Assembly: GCA_963793295.1 (NCBI GenBank)
Contig: CAWBZX010000013.1
Coordinates: 310,001 to 374,000 of the forward strand
Direction: 5' to 3'
Source of the DNA: JAHDHW01 sp963793295
Lineage (GTDB): Bacteria; Bacteroidota; Bacteroidia; Chitinophagales; Saprospiraceae
DNA: 64,000 bases
Both the position numbers and the translations under genes were made by a program. Below, piece by piece: positions 26,844-36,118 of the stretch (position 1 is the stretch's first letter; the number at the start of each line of letters is the position of its first letter). The notes below the pieces were generated by a model. It worked only from the letters and a program-made list of their open reading frames with translations, made no database searches and had not been told where the DNA came from.

Positions 26844-28169
26844 TTATGTTTTATTTTTAAACCAAACATCCCTTTGCGGGAAAGGAATTGTAATGCCATT
26901 TTCGCGAAACACCTTATCAATTTCAAAGCGTAATTCACTTTTAGTGTTTTCAATGTAAAAAAGATTTCTGCTCCAAAAATGAAGCTCAAAGTCTAAAGAA
27001 GAGTCTCCAAAATTAATAAACCGGACAAATGGTGAAGGATAATCCAAAACTAAAGTACTCTCCGTTGCAACTTTTATCAACAATTCCTTTACTTTTTGGG
27101 TATCTGAACCGTAAGCCACACCTACTTTAATATTAAACCTGACCTTATCGTCAAAGTGGCTCCAGTTAACTACATTGTTTGTAACCAATTTGGAATTAGG
27201 AACAATAACGGAAAGATTATCACGACTCTCCACGATTGATGCGCGCAAGCCAATTTTTTTTACTCTACCGATTAATCCTTCGACCTCCACGACATCTCCT
27301 ACTTCCACACTTCTTTCGAAAAGCAACATAATACCTGAAAGCAAATCATTAAAAGTTTGTTGCAGACCCAGGCCAATACCGACTAACAAAGCTGCCAAAC
27401 CACCCCAGATCACCGTCATTTTGATCTCCAAATTATCAAAAACCAAAAAGATAGCAAAGATAAAAATAACGTACCTTACTAATTGGTTAATCGCAAATTG
27501 TGCCCCTGTGTTAACATCACTTCGCCGATAATACGAATGTAATACTAGTTGAGTTGTAATCCATATGGTGAGTTGAGCTATCAAAATGATAAGTATTGAT
27601 CCCAGTAATTTTGAAATCGTAAATTCAAACTCTCCATATCTAAAAAGTGGAAAATCTAAGTCAAAACCTCTAAAAAAAATGATTATTACAAAGATATATA
27701 AGACAGATTTGACTATTCGATTTGCAGACTTTTCAGGTGCTTTTATATGCTGGGAGTCTCTTGTCTTTTCCGAGTCGTGCCTACGGTAAAAATTATAAAT
27801 TAAGGTCTTTGAAATAACCCAATCCAGCAATCTTGCTAACTGAATAACAAGCAAACCTTGTATAATAATAATAATCGATATCGTAAATCTCTTGTTCTCG
27901 TAGAGTATATAATCAAAATCAAAGCCCCAGATCAATGCCAAAACTATCAGGAGATAAAAGAAAAGTCGAATTCTTCTTTTTACTTTTCCTTGATTTTCTG
28001 TTGTTTCTGGTTTAGCACTAAAGTATCTGGGAAGTAGTTGATTAAAAATAATTCTATACAATAAAAATATTCCTGCCAGCGCAAAAAAGCTGGCAAAAAT
28101 ATGAAATATGGTGAATTCTTTTTCGCCGATACTGAATAAAACCTGTTCAAGAAATGCACTAATATCCAT
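26844..28169 (-). CDS. Mechanosensitive ion channel (MscS family)
   Basis: The 441-residue protein has about five membrane helices, then the MscS pore and beta domain. The pore-lining helix is in VIWGGLAALLVGIGLGLQQ. The segment FERSVEVGDVVEVEGLIGRVKKIGLRAS and the C-terminal IPFPQRDVW are diagnostic. It should open under membrane tension to release solutes. It is convergent with hutH (2-nt gap) and divergent from the adenine deaminase gene. A second, shorter MscS gene lies at 57999. Confidence 0.93.
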   Translation of the reverse strand: MDISAFLEQVLFSIGEKEFTIFHIFASFFALAGIFLLYRIIFNQLLPRYFSAKPETTENQGKVKRRIRLFFYLLIVLALIWGFDFDYILYENKRFTISIIIIIQGLLVIQLARLLDWVISKTLIYNFYRRHDSEKTRDSQHIKAPEKSANRIVKSVLYIFVIIIFFRGFDLDFPLFRYGEFEFTISKLLGSILIILIAQLTIWITTQLVLHSYYRRSDVNTGAQFAINQLVRYVIFIFAIFLVFDNLEIKMTVIWGGLAALLVGIGLGLQQTFNDLLSGIMLLFERSVEVGDVVEVEGLIGRVKKIGLRASIVESRDNLSVIVPNSKLVTNNVVNWSHFDDKVRFNIKVGVAYGSDTQKVKELLIKVATESTLVLDYPSPFVRFINFGDSSLDFELHFWSRNLFYIENTKSELRFEIDKVFRENGITIPFPQRDVWFKNKT

Positions 28170-28246
28170 CGCCAGAAAAATTTATTTTTATAAAAATAAA
28201 AGTAGTTATTTTTATTTCAAATAACTTACTGTTCAAAGCTTTACTT

Positions 28247-29869
28247 ATGAAAATCACCGGTAATATAATTAATATTGAGTCCAGAGAAATTTATCATGGA
28301 ATGGTAGAATTCGAAAATGGTAGAATAACACGAATCGCTTCTGTTGATGGTTCAAGTGATCAATATATTCTTCCTGGATTTATAGATGCTCATGTTCATA
28401 TCGAAAGTTCTATGTTGGTTCCATCCGAATTTGCACGGATTGCCGCAGTTCATGGTACGGTTGCAACGGTTTCTGATCCCCACGAAATAGCTAATGTCAT
28501 GGGAATTAAAGGGGTAAATTATATGATTGAAAACGGAAAAAAGGTTCCTTTCAAATTTCACTTTGGGGCCCCTTCCTGTGTTCCAGCAACTACTTTTGAA
28601 TCTGCCGGGGCTGTGATTGACTCAAAAGGGGTCGAAGAAATGTTAAACAATCCCGACATTCTATACCTTGCCGAAATGATGAATTATCCCGGTGTATTAT
28701 TTGATGATGCAGAGGTCTTGGTAAAAATAGCCGCTGCCAAGAACCTGGGTAAACCTATCGATGGTCATGCTCCTGGTCTTCGCGGAAAAGATGTTCGAAA
28801 ATATATTAATGCAGGAATTAGCACGGATCATGAATGTTTTACTTATGAAGAAGCTTTAGAAAAATTGACCTTTGGCATGAAGATTCTTATTCGGGAAGGT
28901 AGTGCCGCAAAAAACTTTAATGCTTTAATCGATTTGTTGCCCGATCATGCAGAAAACATGATGTTTTGCTCTGATGACAAACATCCTGATGATCTTATTG
29001 TTGGCCATATCAACCAACTCGTAATAAGAGCATTAAAAAAAGGATGTGACCTTTTTGATGTTTTATTAGCTGCATGTATTAATCCGGTTCGTCATTATAA
29101 TCTCGATGTTGGAACGTTGCATCAGGGTGATCCTGCTGATTTTATTGTTGTAGAAAACTTGGAATCTTTTACAGTCAAAGAAACATATATTGACGGTGTT
29201 TTAGTGGCTAAAAATGGCGAAACCAAAATTGGTAGCATTGCCGTTCCGGTCATAAATAACTTTAATACCGACTTAAAAAAAATTAATGATTTTCATCTGC
29301 CGCCCATTTCAAATCAGATAAACGTCATTGAAGCCATCAACGGCGAAATTGTTACCCGTTCATTTTCTGCTCCTGCATTTATAATAAATGATAATACCGT
29401 TTCAAATATTGAAAAAGATATTTTAAAAATAACGGTCGTCAACAGATATCAAAATAGTCCTCCAGCCATCGCCTTTATCAATAAATTCAATCTCAAAAAG
29501 GGAGCAATCGCGTCGTGTGTTGGCCATGATTCTCACAACATTATAGCTGTTGGCGTCGATGATCATTTAATTTGTAAGGCTGTTAATTTAATTATAAAAA
29601 ATAAAGGTGGCATTTCAGCCGTTTCGAATAATGATGATTTTGTTTTACCGCTTCATGTAGCGGGGATTATGACCAATGAAGATGGATACGAAGTTGCTCA
29701 AAAATATGCTGAAATTGATGCCTATGTGAGAGAATACCTGGGGAGTACGTTAACAGCTCCATTTATGACTTTATCTTTTATGGCACTGTTGGTGATTCCA
29801 CAACTTAAACTCAGTGATAAAGGCCTTTTTGATGGTAAAAGTTTTAATTTCACAGACTTGTTTATTTAA
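28247..29869 (+). CDS. ade: Adenine deaminase
   Basis: The enzyme converts adenine to hypoxanthine in purine salvage. The 540-residue length fits the amidohydrolase-family adenine deaminases. The metal motif GFIDAHVHIESSML is followed by the ATVSDPHEIANVMG signature, the GHAPGL histidine and the CSDDKHPDD aspartate region. The C-terminal domain with GHDSHNIIAVG is also typical. The gene is monocistronic by spacing. Confidence 0.95.
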   Translation: MKITGNIINIESREIYHGMVEFENGRITRIASVDGSSDQYILPGFIDAHVHIESSMLVPSEFARIAAVHGTVATVSDPHEIANVMGIKGVNYMIENGKKVPFKFHFGAPSCVPATTFESAGAVIDSKGVEEMLNNPDILYLAEMMNYPGVLFDDAEVLVKIAAAKNLGKPIDGHAPGLRGKDVRKYINAGISTDHECFTYEEALEKLTFGMKILIREGSAAKNFNALIDLLPDHAENMMFCSDDKHPDDLIVGHINQLVIRALKKGCDLFDVLLAACINPVRHYNLDVGTLHQGDPADFIVVENLESFTVKETYIDGVLVAKNGETKIGSIAVPVINNFNTDLKKINDFHLPPISNQINVIEAINGEIVTRSFSAPAFIINDNTVSNIEKDILKITVVNRYQNSPPAIAFINKFNLKKGAIASCVGHDSHNIIAVGVDDHLICKAVNLIIKNKGGISAVSNNDDFVLPLHVAGIMTNEDGYEVAQKYAEIDAYVREYLGSTLTAPFMTLSFMALLVIPQLKLSDKGLFDGKSFNFTDLFI

Positions 29870-29926
29870 CAAAAATTGCCTTATTTATACCCTAATTTTG
29901 TTCGAAGTCACATTTTTTTGATCTTC

Positions 29927-29960
29927 TTGTTTCACACTATCGTTCATTCTATTATCTTTG
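29927..29960 (+). promoter_or_regulatory. Candidate promoter of the PD40-OmpA gene
   Basis: TTG at 29927-29929 and TATCTTTG at 29953-29960, with 23 nt between them, match the Bacteroidota -33/-7 arrangement. The leader to the ATG at 30038 would be about 70 nt. Confidence 0.5.
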
Positions 29961-30037
29961 TATAGAAATTTTTATAATAATTTCTTTTTCAAAGCGTCTT
30001 GTTTTAACTACATTTTCAAATGTAACCCATGTGCCTT

Positions 30038-31708
30038 ATGAAAGGAAGAGCAATTGTTTTCTTTACATTCCTTGTATATTCTCCATTGTTGTTGACCGCT
30101 CAGGAGTTTGTAATTGAAAAGTTAAACGATAAAATTAATAGTGCCTACGACGAGATTTCTCCCGTAATTGATGTGGAAGGGAAAACCCTTTTTTTTACCC
30201 GAGTAGGGTTTCCTGAGTTTGAAAAAACCCTGGTTGAAAATGGTGAAGATCTCTCCCAAACAATGGAAACCCCTAATTATACTTCTTATCTTCAAAATGT
30301 TTATACTCGTATTGCGGATAAAATAATTCACAATCCTGAAGGTTCTGTTTTCAATCAAGATATCTGGTTTGCAGAATCTGTTAATGGTGAGTTTGACAAA
30401 ATCACGCACCCTTCTTACCCCCTCAATAATGCTTTACCAAATAGCGTCTGTGCTATAACTCCATCAAATAATGAGTTGGTTGTTATTAATCGATTTGAAA
30501 AAGAAGGTGGAATGAAAAAAGGGTTTTCGATTGTAAGACAATATGCAGACGGAAATTGGTCATTTCCTGAGCCAATAGACATTGAAGATTATGATAATAC
30601 AAACCCGGATGTAAGTATGGCTATCAGCAGTGATGGAAGTATTATGATTCTTGCTATGGAAAAAGAAGACAGCTATGGAATGACAGATTTGTATATTTCC
30701 TTTAAAAAAGATGCCAACACCTGGGCTGTTCCAAAAAATCTTGGCCCCATGGTTAACTCAGTTAACAGAGAATTAACCCCATTTATTTCTGATGACAATA
30801 AAACCATCTTTTTTGCTTCAAACCGGCTTGGTACTCATGGAGGAATGGATCTTTTTATTATTGATTGTCTGGATGATAACTGGACAAAATGGAGTCGCCC
30901 AAGGCGATTTATCCAACCTATTAATTCAACTTCAGATGAAAGCCAGCCATTTTTCAATGCTACCTCCGGATACCTTTATTTTAGTTCAAAAAGAGATGGA
31001 TCCAGCGATATTTTTAGAGTGAAAATTGCTCCTCCAAATCCTTCGGGTGTCGTCGTTAAAGGTCACATTTATAATTCTAATACCAATAAACCAATCAGTG
31101 GAAAGGTACTATCTGGTCCTGCAGATCAAGACTATCGCAATGTTTATGTTTCTGACGATGGAAGTTTTCGCTTTGTTGTTCCTAAAGGAGAAAGTTTTAT
31201 TTTGAAAGCTGTAAAACCAGGGTATTCAGGCGTAGAAGAAACCGTAAAGTTTAAAAAATCTTATATCTATTTCAAAGAATATGAGGTTGACCTTTATCTT
31301 GATCCTTTGGAAGTTGGTTCTAAAATCGAACTTGATCCGATCTATTTTGTGCAATCAAAACCCATTGTACTCACTTCCTCTTATCCTACATTAAATACAC
31401 TTGCTTCTTATTTGAAAGAAAATCAAAATATATCTATTCGAATCGGTGGTCACACCGATAATCAAGGGGAAGAATCCGTTCTTCAAAAGTTATCTGAAGA
31501 ACGTGCCGAAGCAATCAAAGAATACCTCGTTTATCAAATGAGAATAGCCCCACTTCGTATCGAAATAGTCGGATATGGATCAAGCAAACCCGTGAATGAT
31601 AATTCTACAGATGAGTTGAGAAAACAAAATCGTAGAGTAGAATTTGAAATAATTAAAATTTATAAAGACCCCGCTTTAGGCCTCAAAAATGAAAAAAATG
31701 ATGATTAG
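30038..31708 (+). CDS. PD40 beta-propeller/OmpA domain outer-membrane protein
   Basis: I chose the ATG at 30038 (signal peptide MKGRAIVFFTFLVYSPLLLTAQ), giving 556 residues; an ATG at 30029 adds three. Beta-propeller PD40 repeats occupy roughly residues 35-330 (for example FISDDNKTIFFASNRLGTHGG and GYLYFSSKRDGSSDIFRV). A carboxypeptidase-regulatory-like beta domain follows (VVKGHIYNSNTNKPISGKV), then an OmpA peptidoglycan-binding domain (IRIGGHTDNQGEE through RKQNRRVEFEI). It probably tethers the outer membrane to the cell wall. No type IX sorting or gliding gene is adjacent. Confidence 0.9.
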   Translation: MKGRAIVFFTFLVYSPLLLTAQEFVIEKLNDKINSAYDEISPVIDVEGKTLFFTRVGFPEFEKTLVENGEDLSQTMETPNYTSYLQNVYTRIADKIIHNPEGSVFNQDIWFAESVNGEFDKITHPSYPLNNALPNSVCAITPSNNELVVINRFEKEGGMKKGFSIVRQYADGNWSFPEPIDIEDYDNTNPDVSMAISSDGSIMILAMEKEDSYGMTDLYISFKKDANTWAVPKNLGPMVNSVNRELTPFISDDNKTIFFASNRLGTHGGMDLFIIDCLDDNWTKWSRPRRFIQPINSTSDESQPFFNATSGYLYFSSKRDGSSDIFRVKIAPPNPSGVVVKGHIYNSNTNKPISGKVLSGPADQDYRNVYVSDDGSFRFVVPKGESFILKAVKPGYSGVEETVKFKKSYIYFKEYEVDLYLDPLEVGSKIELDPIYFVQSKPIVLTSSYPTLNTLASYLKENQNISIRIGGHTDNQGEESVLQKLSEERAEAIKEYLVYQMRIAPLRIEIVGYGSSKPVNDNSTDELRKQNRRVEFEIIKIYKDPALGLKNEKNDD

Positions 31709-31930
31709 CCCTTTTGAAGAGTTGTCAACATTTTTCTCTCTAACAATCGTAACAATATTTAATGCACTGCTAAATTCTTTTTGGCTTCTACCGTAAACTA
31801 TAGATAACATATTCCGTTTAACTAAGAATATCATTTGCATTGAATTGTACCTGCTAATTTTCATTGCGACTGATTTTTTGTATAAATTGCCGCTCCATAA
31901 AAACCACCTTTTTTAATAATACTATTCAGA

Positions 31931-32599
31931 ATGCTGCGCTATATCGCTTATTTCTTTTCAATTGTTTTTCATCCATTATTGGTTTTGACCTATATGTTAA
32001 TCCTTCTTTTAATGGTCAATCCATATATTTTTGGACTAAACAGCATTCGTGCAAGTACGCCTCTAATTTTAATGATTTTTCTTTCGACCTTTTTCATTCC
32101 GATTGTTGCAGTAACCATGATGAAATTATTAGGTTTGATTTCTTCTTTTGAAATGAAGGATCGACACGAAAGAATTGGTCCTTATATTATTACCGGTGTT
32201 TTATATCTTTGGATTTTTAGAAATATACTTGAAAACCCAAACATACCCTTACCATATAAAGTGTTTGTTTTAGGGGCTACTTTTGGTTTATTCATTGCTT
32301 TTTTCATCAATCTTTTTTCCAAAATAAGCATGCATGCCGTCGGTATGGGTGGTTTGGTTGGAATGCTAATACTTACTGTAGCTTTTTATAGTTATCCTTC
32401 TTTTATTGTTTCAATTGGAGAATATATGTTTGAAATGAAAACGTATTCCTTATTGATGCTTTCAATAATTTTTTCCGGAATTGTTGGTTCTTCCCGTTTG
32501 TTTTTGAATGCCCATGAAATAAATGATCTTTTTGGTGGATTCTTTGTTGGACTTGGGACCCAGTTCATTGCTTTACCCTTTATATCCTTATTTTTATGA
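31931..32599 (+). CDS. PAP2-like integral membrane protein
   Basis: The 222-residue protein has about six membrane helices. It carries the pattern of membrane phosphatidate-phosphatase (PAP2) relatives: KDRHERIGP near residue 75, KISMHAVGMGG near residue 133, and SSRLFLNAHEINDLFGG near the C-terminus, which matches the SR-x5-H-x3-D motif. It could dephosphorylate a lipid phosphate such as undecaprenyl diphosphate, but the substrate is not shown. The stop overlaps the kmo start by 4 nt (ATGA), so translation of the two is coupled. Confidence 0.75.
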   Translation: MLRYIAYFFSIVFHPLLVLTYMLILLLMVNPYIFGLNSIRASTPLILMIFLSTFFIPIVAVTMMKLLGLISSFEMKDRHERIGPYIITGVLYLWIFRNILENPNIPLPYKVFVLGATFGLFIAFFINLFSKISMHAVGMGGLVGMLILTVAFYSYPSFIVSIGEYMFEMKTYSLLMLSIIFSGIVGSSRLFLNAHEINDLFGGFFVGLGTQFIALPFISLFL

Positions 32600-33939
32600 A
32601 AAAGAAAGTCGTCGTGGTTGGCGCCGGTTTAGTTGGTTCTCTTTGGGCTATTCTTTTAGCAAAAAGAGGTTATCAAGTTGATATATACGAACGCAGAGGA
32701 GATATGAGAAATGCTGACTTTGTTGGCGGTCGGTCGATTAACCTGGCGATGAGTCATCGTGGTTGGAAAGCTTTAGAAAAAGCTGGAATAAAAGAAAATA
32801 TTCGATCGGTCGCTATCCCAATGCCCGGTCGAATGATGCACAGCGTTGATGGAGGTTTGGTTTTTCAACCCTATGGAAAAGAAGACGAAGCGATCTATTC
32901 TGTTTCACGTGGTGGTTTGAATATTGAGTTAATGAATCTTGCTGATAACTTTGAAAATGTAACCTTTCATTTCAATCAAAAATGTACCGCTGTTGATTTA
33001 AAAAAGAACATCATTTCTTTTCAGGATACTAAAGGTGTGAAAACGAAGTTGGAAGCTGATCTAATTTTTGGTGCTGACGGAGCTTTTTCTTCTGTCCGCT
33101 CCAGTTTTCAAAAAAAATCGAGATTCAATTATTCGCAACAATATCTTGATCATGGTTATAAAGAATTACGAATTCCTCCGGATTCAGACGGCAACCATTT
33201 GATTGAAAAAAACGCGCTTCACATTTGGCCAAGAGGACAGTTTATGCTGATCGCCCTTCCAAATCTGGATGGCAGTTTCACCTGTACGCTCTTTCTTCCA
33301 TATGATGGAAAGGAATCATTCAACAAGTTGAAATCTGCTGATCAGATTCATTTCTTTTTTAAAAAATATTTCCCGGATACATTACCGTTAATTCCCGACC
33401 TGGTCAATGATTTTAATGAAAACCCAACGGGATCTTTAGTGACGATTTCTTGTTTTCCATGGCATTATAATCATCGCACTTTATTGATTGGTGACGCTTC
33501 ACACGCTATCGTGCCTTTTTATGGACAAGGAATGAATTCTGGATTTGAAGATTGTTCTATTTTAGATGACCTGATAGAAAAACATAATGAAGATTGGTCC
33601 AGCATTATTGACGACTTTAATTCAACCAGGTTTACAGATACAAAAGCTATTGCCGAGTTAGCGTTTCGAAATTTTATTGAAATGCGTGATTTGGTTGGAG
33701 ATTCAAAGTTTTTGCTGCGTAAGAAGATTGAAAAACATCTTAATGAGAAATATCCTAAAGATTTTCTTCCGCTGTATTCAATGGTTACTTTTAGCCACAT
33801 TCCTTATAGTCAGGCTTTAAAGGAAGGCAAAGCACAAGATCAGTTATTTGAAAAAATAATGGACATTGATAATATCGAAGCGCGATGGAATAGCAATGAA
33901 GTAGACGTTGTTTTTAATAAATGGTTGGAAACAAAATAG
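32596..33939 (+). CDS. kmo: Kynurenine 3-monooxygenase
   Basis: The FAD enzyme hydroxylates L-kynurenine to 3-hydroxykynurenine with NADPH and oxygen. The N-terminal dinucleotide motif VVVVGAGLVGSLWAILLAKRG is clear. The KMO-type GGRSINLAMSHRGWKAL, SVSRGGLNIELMN and the second FAD motif LLIGDASHAIVPFYGQGMNSG are diagnostic. Length is 447 aa. It implies a kynurenine route to quinolinate or tryptophan breakdown; the partner enzymes are not in the window. nadB at 61908 provides the aspartate route to the same product. Confidence 0.94.
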   Translation: MKKKVVVVGAGLVGSLWAILLAKRGYQVDIYERRGDMRNADFVGGRSINLAMSHRGWKALEKAGIKENIRSVAIPMPGRMMHSVDGGLVFQPYGKEDEAIYSVSRGGLNIELMNLADNFENVTFHFNQKCTAVDLKKNIISFQDTKGVKTKLEADLIFGADGAFSSVRSSFQKKSRFNYSQQYLDHGYKELRIPPDSDGNHLIEKNALHIWPRGQFMLIALPNLDGSFTCTLFLPYDGKESFNKLKSADQIHFFFKKYFPDTLPLIPDLVNDFNENPTGSLVTISCFPWHYNHRTLLIGDASHAIVPFYGQGMNSGFEDCSILDDLIEKHNEDWSSIIDDFNSTRFTDTKAIAELAFRNFIEMRDLVGDSKFLLRKKIEKHLNEKYPKDFLPLYSMVTFSHIPYSQALKEGKAQDQLFEKIMDIDNIEARWNSNEVDVVFNKWLETK

Positions 33940-34044
33940 ATTTAGGTTTCTGCTAATTGTGTCGCTATTTTTTTAATCACGTTTTGCTATAAAAAATCTA
34001 TTTTTGCGATTCATTAATCTTCAATTCCTGTCAAAAGAAAAACT

Positions 34045-34863
34045 ATGAAAAAACTTCGTTCAATCATTGAAAAAGCTTGGGAAGACCGATCTTTGCTTTC
34101 TAAAAAATCGACGCAAAAAAGTATAAAAAAAGTGATTAAACTCCTCGATCAAGGTCTTCTTCGAGTTGCGGAACCAACAGATCAGGGAGATTGGCAAGTC
34201 AATCAGTGGGTCAAAAAAGCGGTGGTCCTTTATTTTCCCATTCAAAAGATGAAAACAATCGAAGTCGGTCCTTTCGAATTTCATGATAAAATTTCGCTGA
34301 AAAAGAATTATAAAACATTGGGTGTTCGCGTTGTCCCACATGCTATTGCTCGACATGGTTCTTTTTTGGAAAACGGCGTAATTATGATGCCCAGCTATGT
34401 AAATATTGGTGCCTGGGTAGGGAGCGGAACAATGGTTGATACTTGGGCTACCGTAGGATCTTGCGCCCAAATTGGCCGTAATGTACATCTTAGTGGTGGA
34501 GTGGGAATTGGTGGCGTTTTGGAACCTTTGCAGGCATCTCCCACCATAATTGAAGATAATTGTTTTATTGGTAGCCGCTGTATCGTGGTTGAAGGAGTGC
34601 GAGTTGAAAAAGAAGCGGTACTTGGAGCTAATGTTGTGCTTACTCAATCAACACATATTATTGATGTCACTGGTGATAAACCATTAATCCATAAGGGGAG
34701 GGTACCTGCACAATCTGTAGTTATTCCCGGAACATACACTAAACAATTTCCGGCAGGAGAGTATCAGGTTGCTTGCGCACTCATCATCGGAAAGCGTAAA
34801 GAAAGTACAGATAAAAAGGTTTCTTTAAACAACGCGTTAAGAGATTATAATGTAGCATTTTAA
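34045..34863 (+). CDS. dapD: Tetrahydrodipicolinate N-succinyltransferase
   Basis: DapD transfers succinyl from succinyl-CoA to tetrahydrodipicolinate in lysine and diaminopimelate synthesis. The 272-residue length is typical. The N-terminal helical region with RVAEPTDQGDWQVNQWVKKAV is followed by the left-handed beta helix (GSGTMVDTWATVGSCAQIG, GGVGIGGVLEPLQASP, CFIGSRCIVVEG). It therefore indicates the succinylase branch. A TATTTTTG element at 33999-34006 may be its -7 box. The stop overlaps the convergent VOC gene by 4 nt. Confidence 0.97.
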   Translation: MKKLRSIIEKAWEDRSLLSKKSTQKSIKKVIKLLDQGLLRVAEPTDQGDWQVNQWVKKAVVLYFPIQKMKTIEVGPFEFHDKISLKKNYKTLGVRVVPHAIARHGSFLENGVIMMPSYVNIGAWVGSGTMVDTWATVGSCAQIGRNVHLSGGVGIGGVLEPLQASPTIIEDNCFIGSRCIVVEGVRVEKEAVLGANVVLTQSTHIIDVTGDKPLIHKGRVPAQSVVIPGTYTKQFPAGEYQVACALIIGKRKESTDKKVSLNNALRDYNVAF

Positions 34864-35276
34864 CGAATGGTATTTCCTTTATAATAATCATCGAATGCGG
34901 AATCAATTGGTTCCCATAATTCTACTTTGTTTCCCTCAAGATCCAGGATATGGGCAAATTTTCCATATTCGTATGTTTCGATTTCTCCAACTACCTGAAT
35001 TCCTTCTGTCTTTAAAACTAAAAGCAGTTTCTCAAGGTTTTCTACGCGGTAATTAACCATGAATTGTTTGTCTGAAGGATCAAAATATTTTGTGTCCTCC
35101 TTCATTGGACTCCATGCGGTATATCCCCTTTTGTCAGGATTATCTGCTTGACGCCATTCGAATGCACCACCGTATTCATCTGTTTTGAAGCCCAAATGTT
35201 TTTCATACCACGTTTTCATTTCTTTCGGATCTTTACATTTAAAAAAGATTCCACCAAGACCTGTTACTCTTTTCAT
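34860..35276 (-). CDS. VOC family (glyoxalase-like) protein
   Basis: The 138-residue protein matches the vicinal-oxygen-chelate fold: an N-terminal GIFFKCKDPKEMKTWYEKHLG and a C-terminal YEYGKFAHILDLEGNKVELWEP, with the usual beta-alpha-beta-beta-beta modules. The metal-site glutamate of VELWEP is present. The function in the family is broad (metal-dependent isomerase, dioxygenase or resistance protein) and cannot be specified. The gene is convergent with dapD by a 4-nt overlap. Confidence 0.88.
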   Translation of the reverse strand: MKRVTGLGGIFFKCKDPKEMKTWYEKHLGFKTDEYGGAFEWRQADNPDKRGYTAWSPMKEDTKYFDPSDKQFMVNYRVENLEKLLLVLKTEGIQVVGEIETYEYGKFAHILDLEGNKVELWEPIDSAFDDYYKGNTIR

Positions 35277-35287
35277 TTCATTTTGCT

Positions 35288-35908
35288 TTAAAAAGAATGT
35301 AAAATGCCTTCCAGTTTAGCTCCTGGAAACCGTGCATTATTAATTTTTGCATTGCGAAAATCAGCTCCTGTTAAATCACAGTTTTCAAAATCAGCCCCTT
35401 GCAGGTTCGCATTCTTAAAATTCGCACAACGCAAGCTTGCTCTCGAAAAATCAGTCTTTTGAAGATTTGAGCCATTAAAATCAGTGCCATCCAGAAAGGC
35501 ATCTGTAAAAAGACAATAACTCAAATTGGCATTACTGAAGTCTCCATTTTCTTTATATGACCCACAAAAGTTTGCAAAAGGTATTTCTTTATTGGTCAAT
35601 TCAATTTTGCTGAGGTTAACCCGCTCAAATATTGCTTGTACCCCATCTGTTATCACAAAAGGAACATTGTATAGACCAAAAACCAAACCTTCAACAAGAA
35701 TCGTTTGCCATTCTCCTCCTGCCCCACCCGATGCTAAAAAATCAAAATGTTTTTCAATTATTTTATTCAATTTATTCCTCGAAATTGGTTTAGCTTTTTT
35801 TGTTAGGTTAGCGCTTCTTTTTTTATTTATCCCAATCGTGTTTCGACCTTTCTGATTAGAAAGTGGAAAAAAAGAATGTATCAACGTAAGTTCTGTTATC
35901 GTTTCCAT
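35288..35908 (-). CDS. Pentapeptide-repeat protein
   Basis: The C-terminal half of this 206-residue protein (about 110-200) consists of A(D/N)LxF-type pentapeptide repeats such as ADFENCDLTGADFRNAKI and should form a right-handed quadrilateral beta helix. An N-terminal region of about 100 residues is unfamiliar and contains a glycine-rich GGAGGEW. I chose the ATG at 35908 because an upstream TTG frame start (35938) overlaps the -7 promoter element. The role is unknown; such repeats sometimes bind proteins such as gyrase. It is 12 nt from the VOC gene and probably transcribed with it. Confidence 0.8.
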   Translation of the reverse strand: METITELTLIHSFFPLSNQKGRNTIGINKKRSANLTKKAKPISRNKLNKIIEKHFDFLASGGAGGEWQTILVEGLVFGLYNVPFVITDGVQAIFERVNLSKIELTNKEIPFANFCGSYKENGDFSNANLSYCLFTDAFLDGTDFNGSNLQKTDFSRASLRCANFKNANLQGADFENCDLTGADFRNAKINNARFPGAKLEGILHSF

Positions 35909-35935
35909 TAGTCCACTATTTGGTGTAACATTACA

Positions 35936-35966
35936 CAAATTTAAACAAATTATTTATAAAACAAAA
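35936..35966 (-). promoter_or_regulatory. Candidate promoter of the pentapeptide-repeat gene
   Basis: On the minus strand TTTTG (35962-35966) and TAAATTTG (35936-35943), separated by 18 nt, fit the Bacteroidota -33/-7 consensus. Transcription would start about 20 nt before the ATG at 35908. Confidence 0.55.
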
Positions 35967-36055
35967 TTATAACAATTTCCGTTTTAAACCCGTAAAATCT
36001 TCACACTTTAACAATGTGTAAAGTCTTTGTCGATAAAAACAACCTGTTGATAAAG

Positions 36056-36091
36056 TTTGAAGAAATATAACAAACTATATTTTTATTTTTG
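36056..36091 (+). promoter_or_regulatory. Candidate promoter of the M1 peptidase gene
   Basis: TTTG (36056-36059) and TATTTTTG (36084-36091), 24 nt apart, lie ahead of the ATG at 36119. A second TA-rich word TATATTTT (36076-36083) is an alternative -7 box. Confidence 0.4.
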
Positions 36092-36118
36092 CGCAAAATC
36101 TTAACTAAAAATCCTATC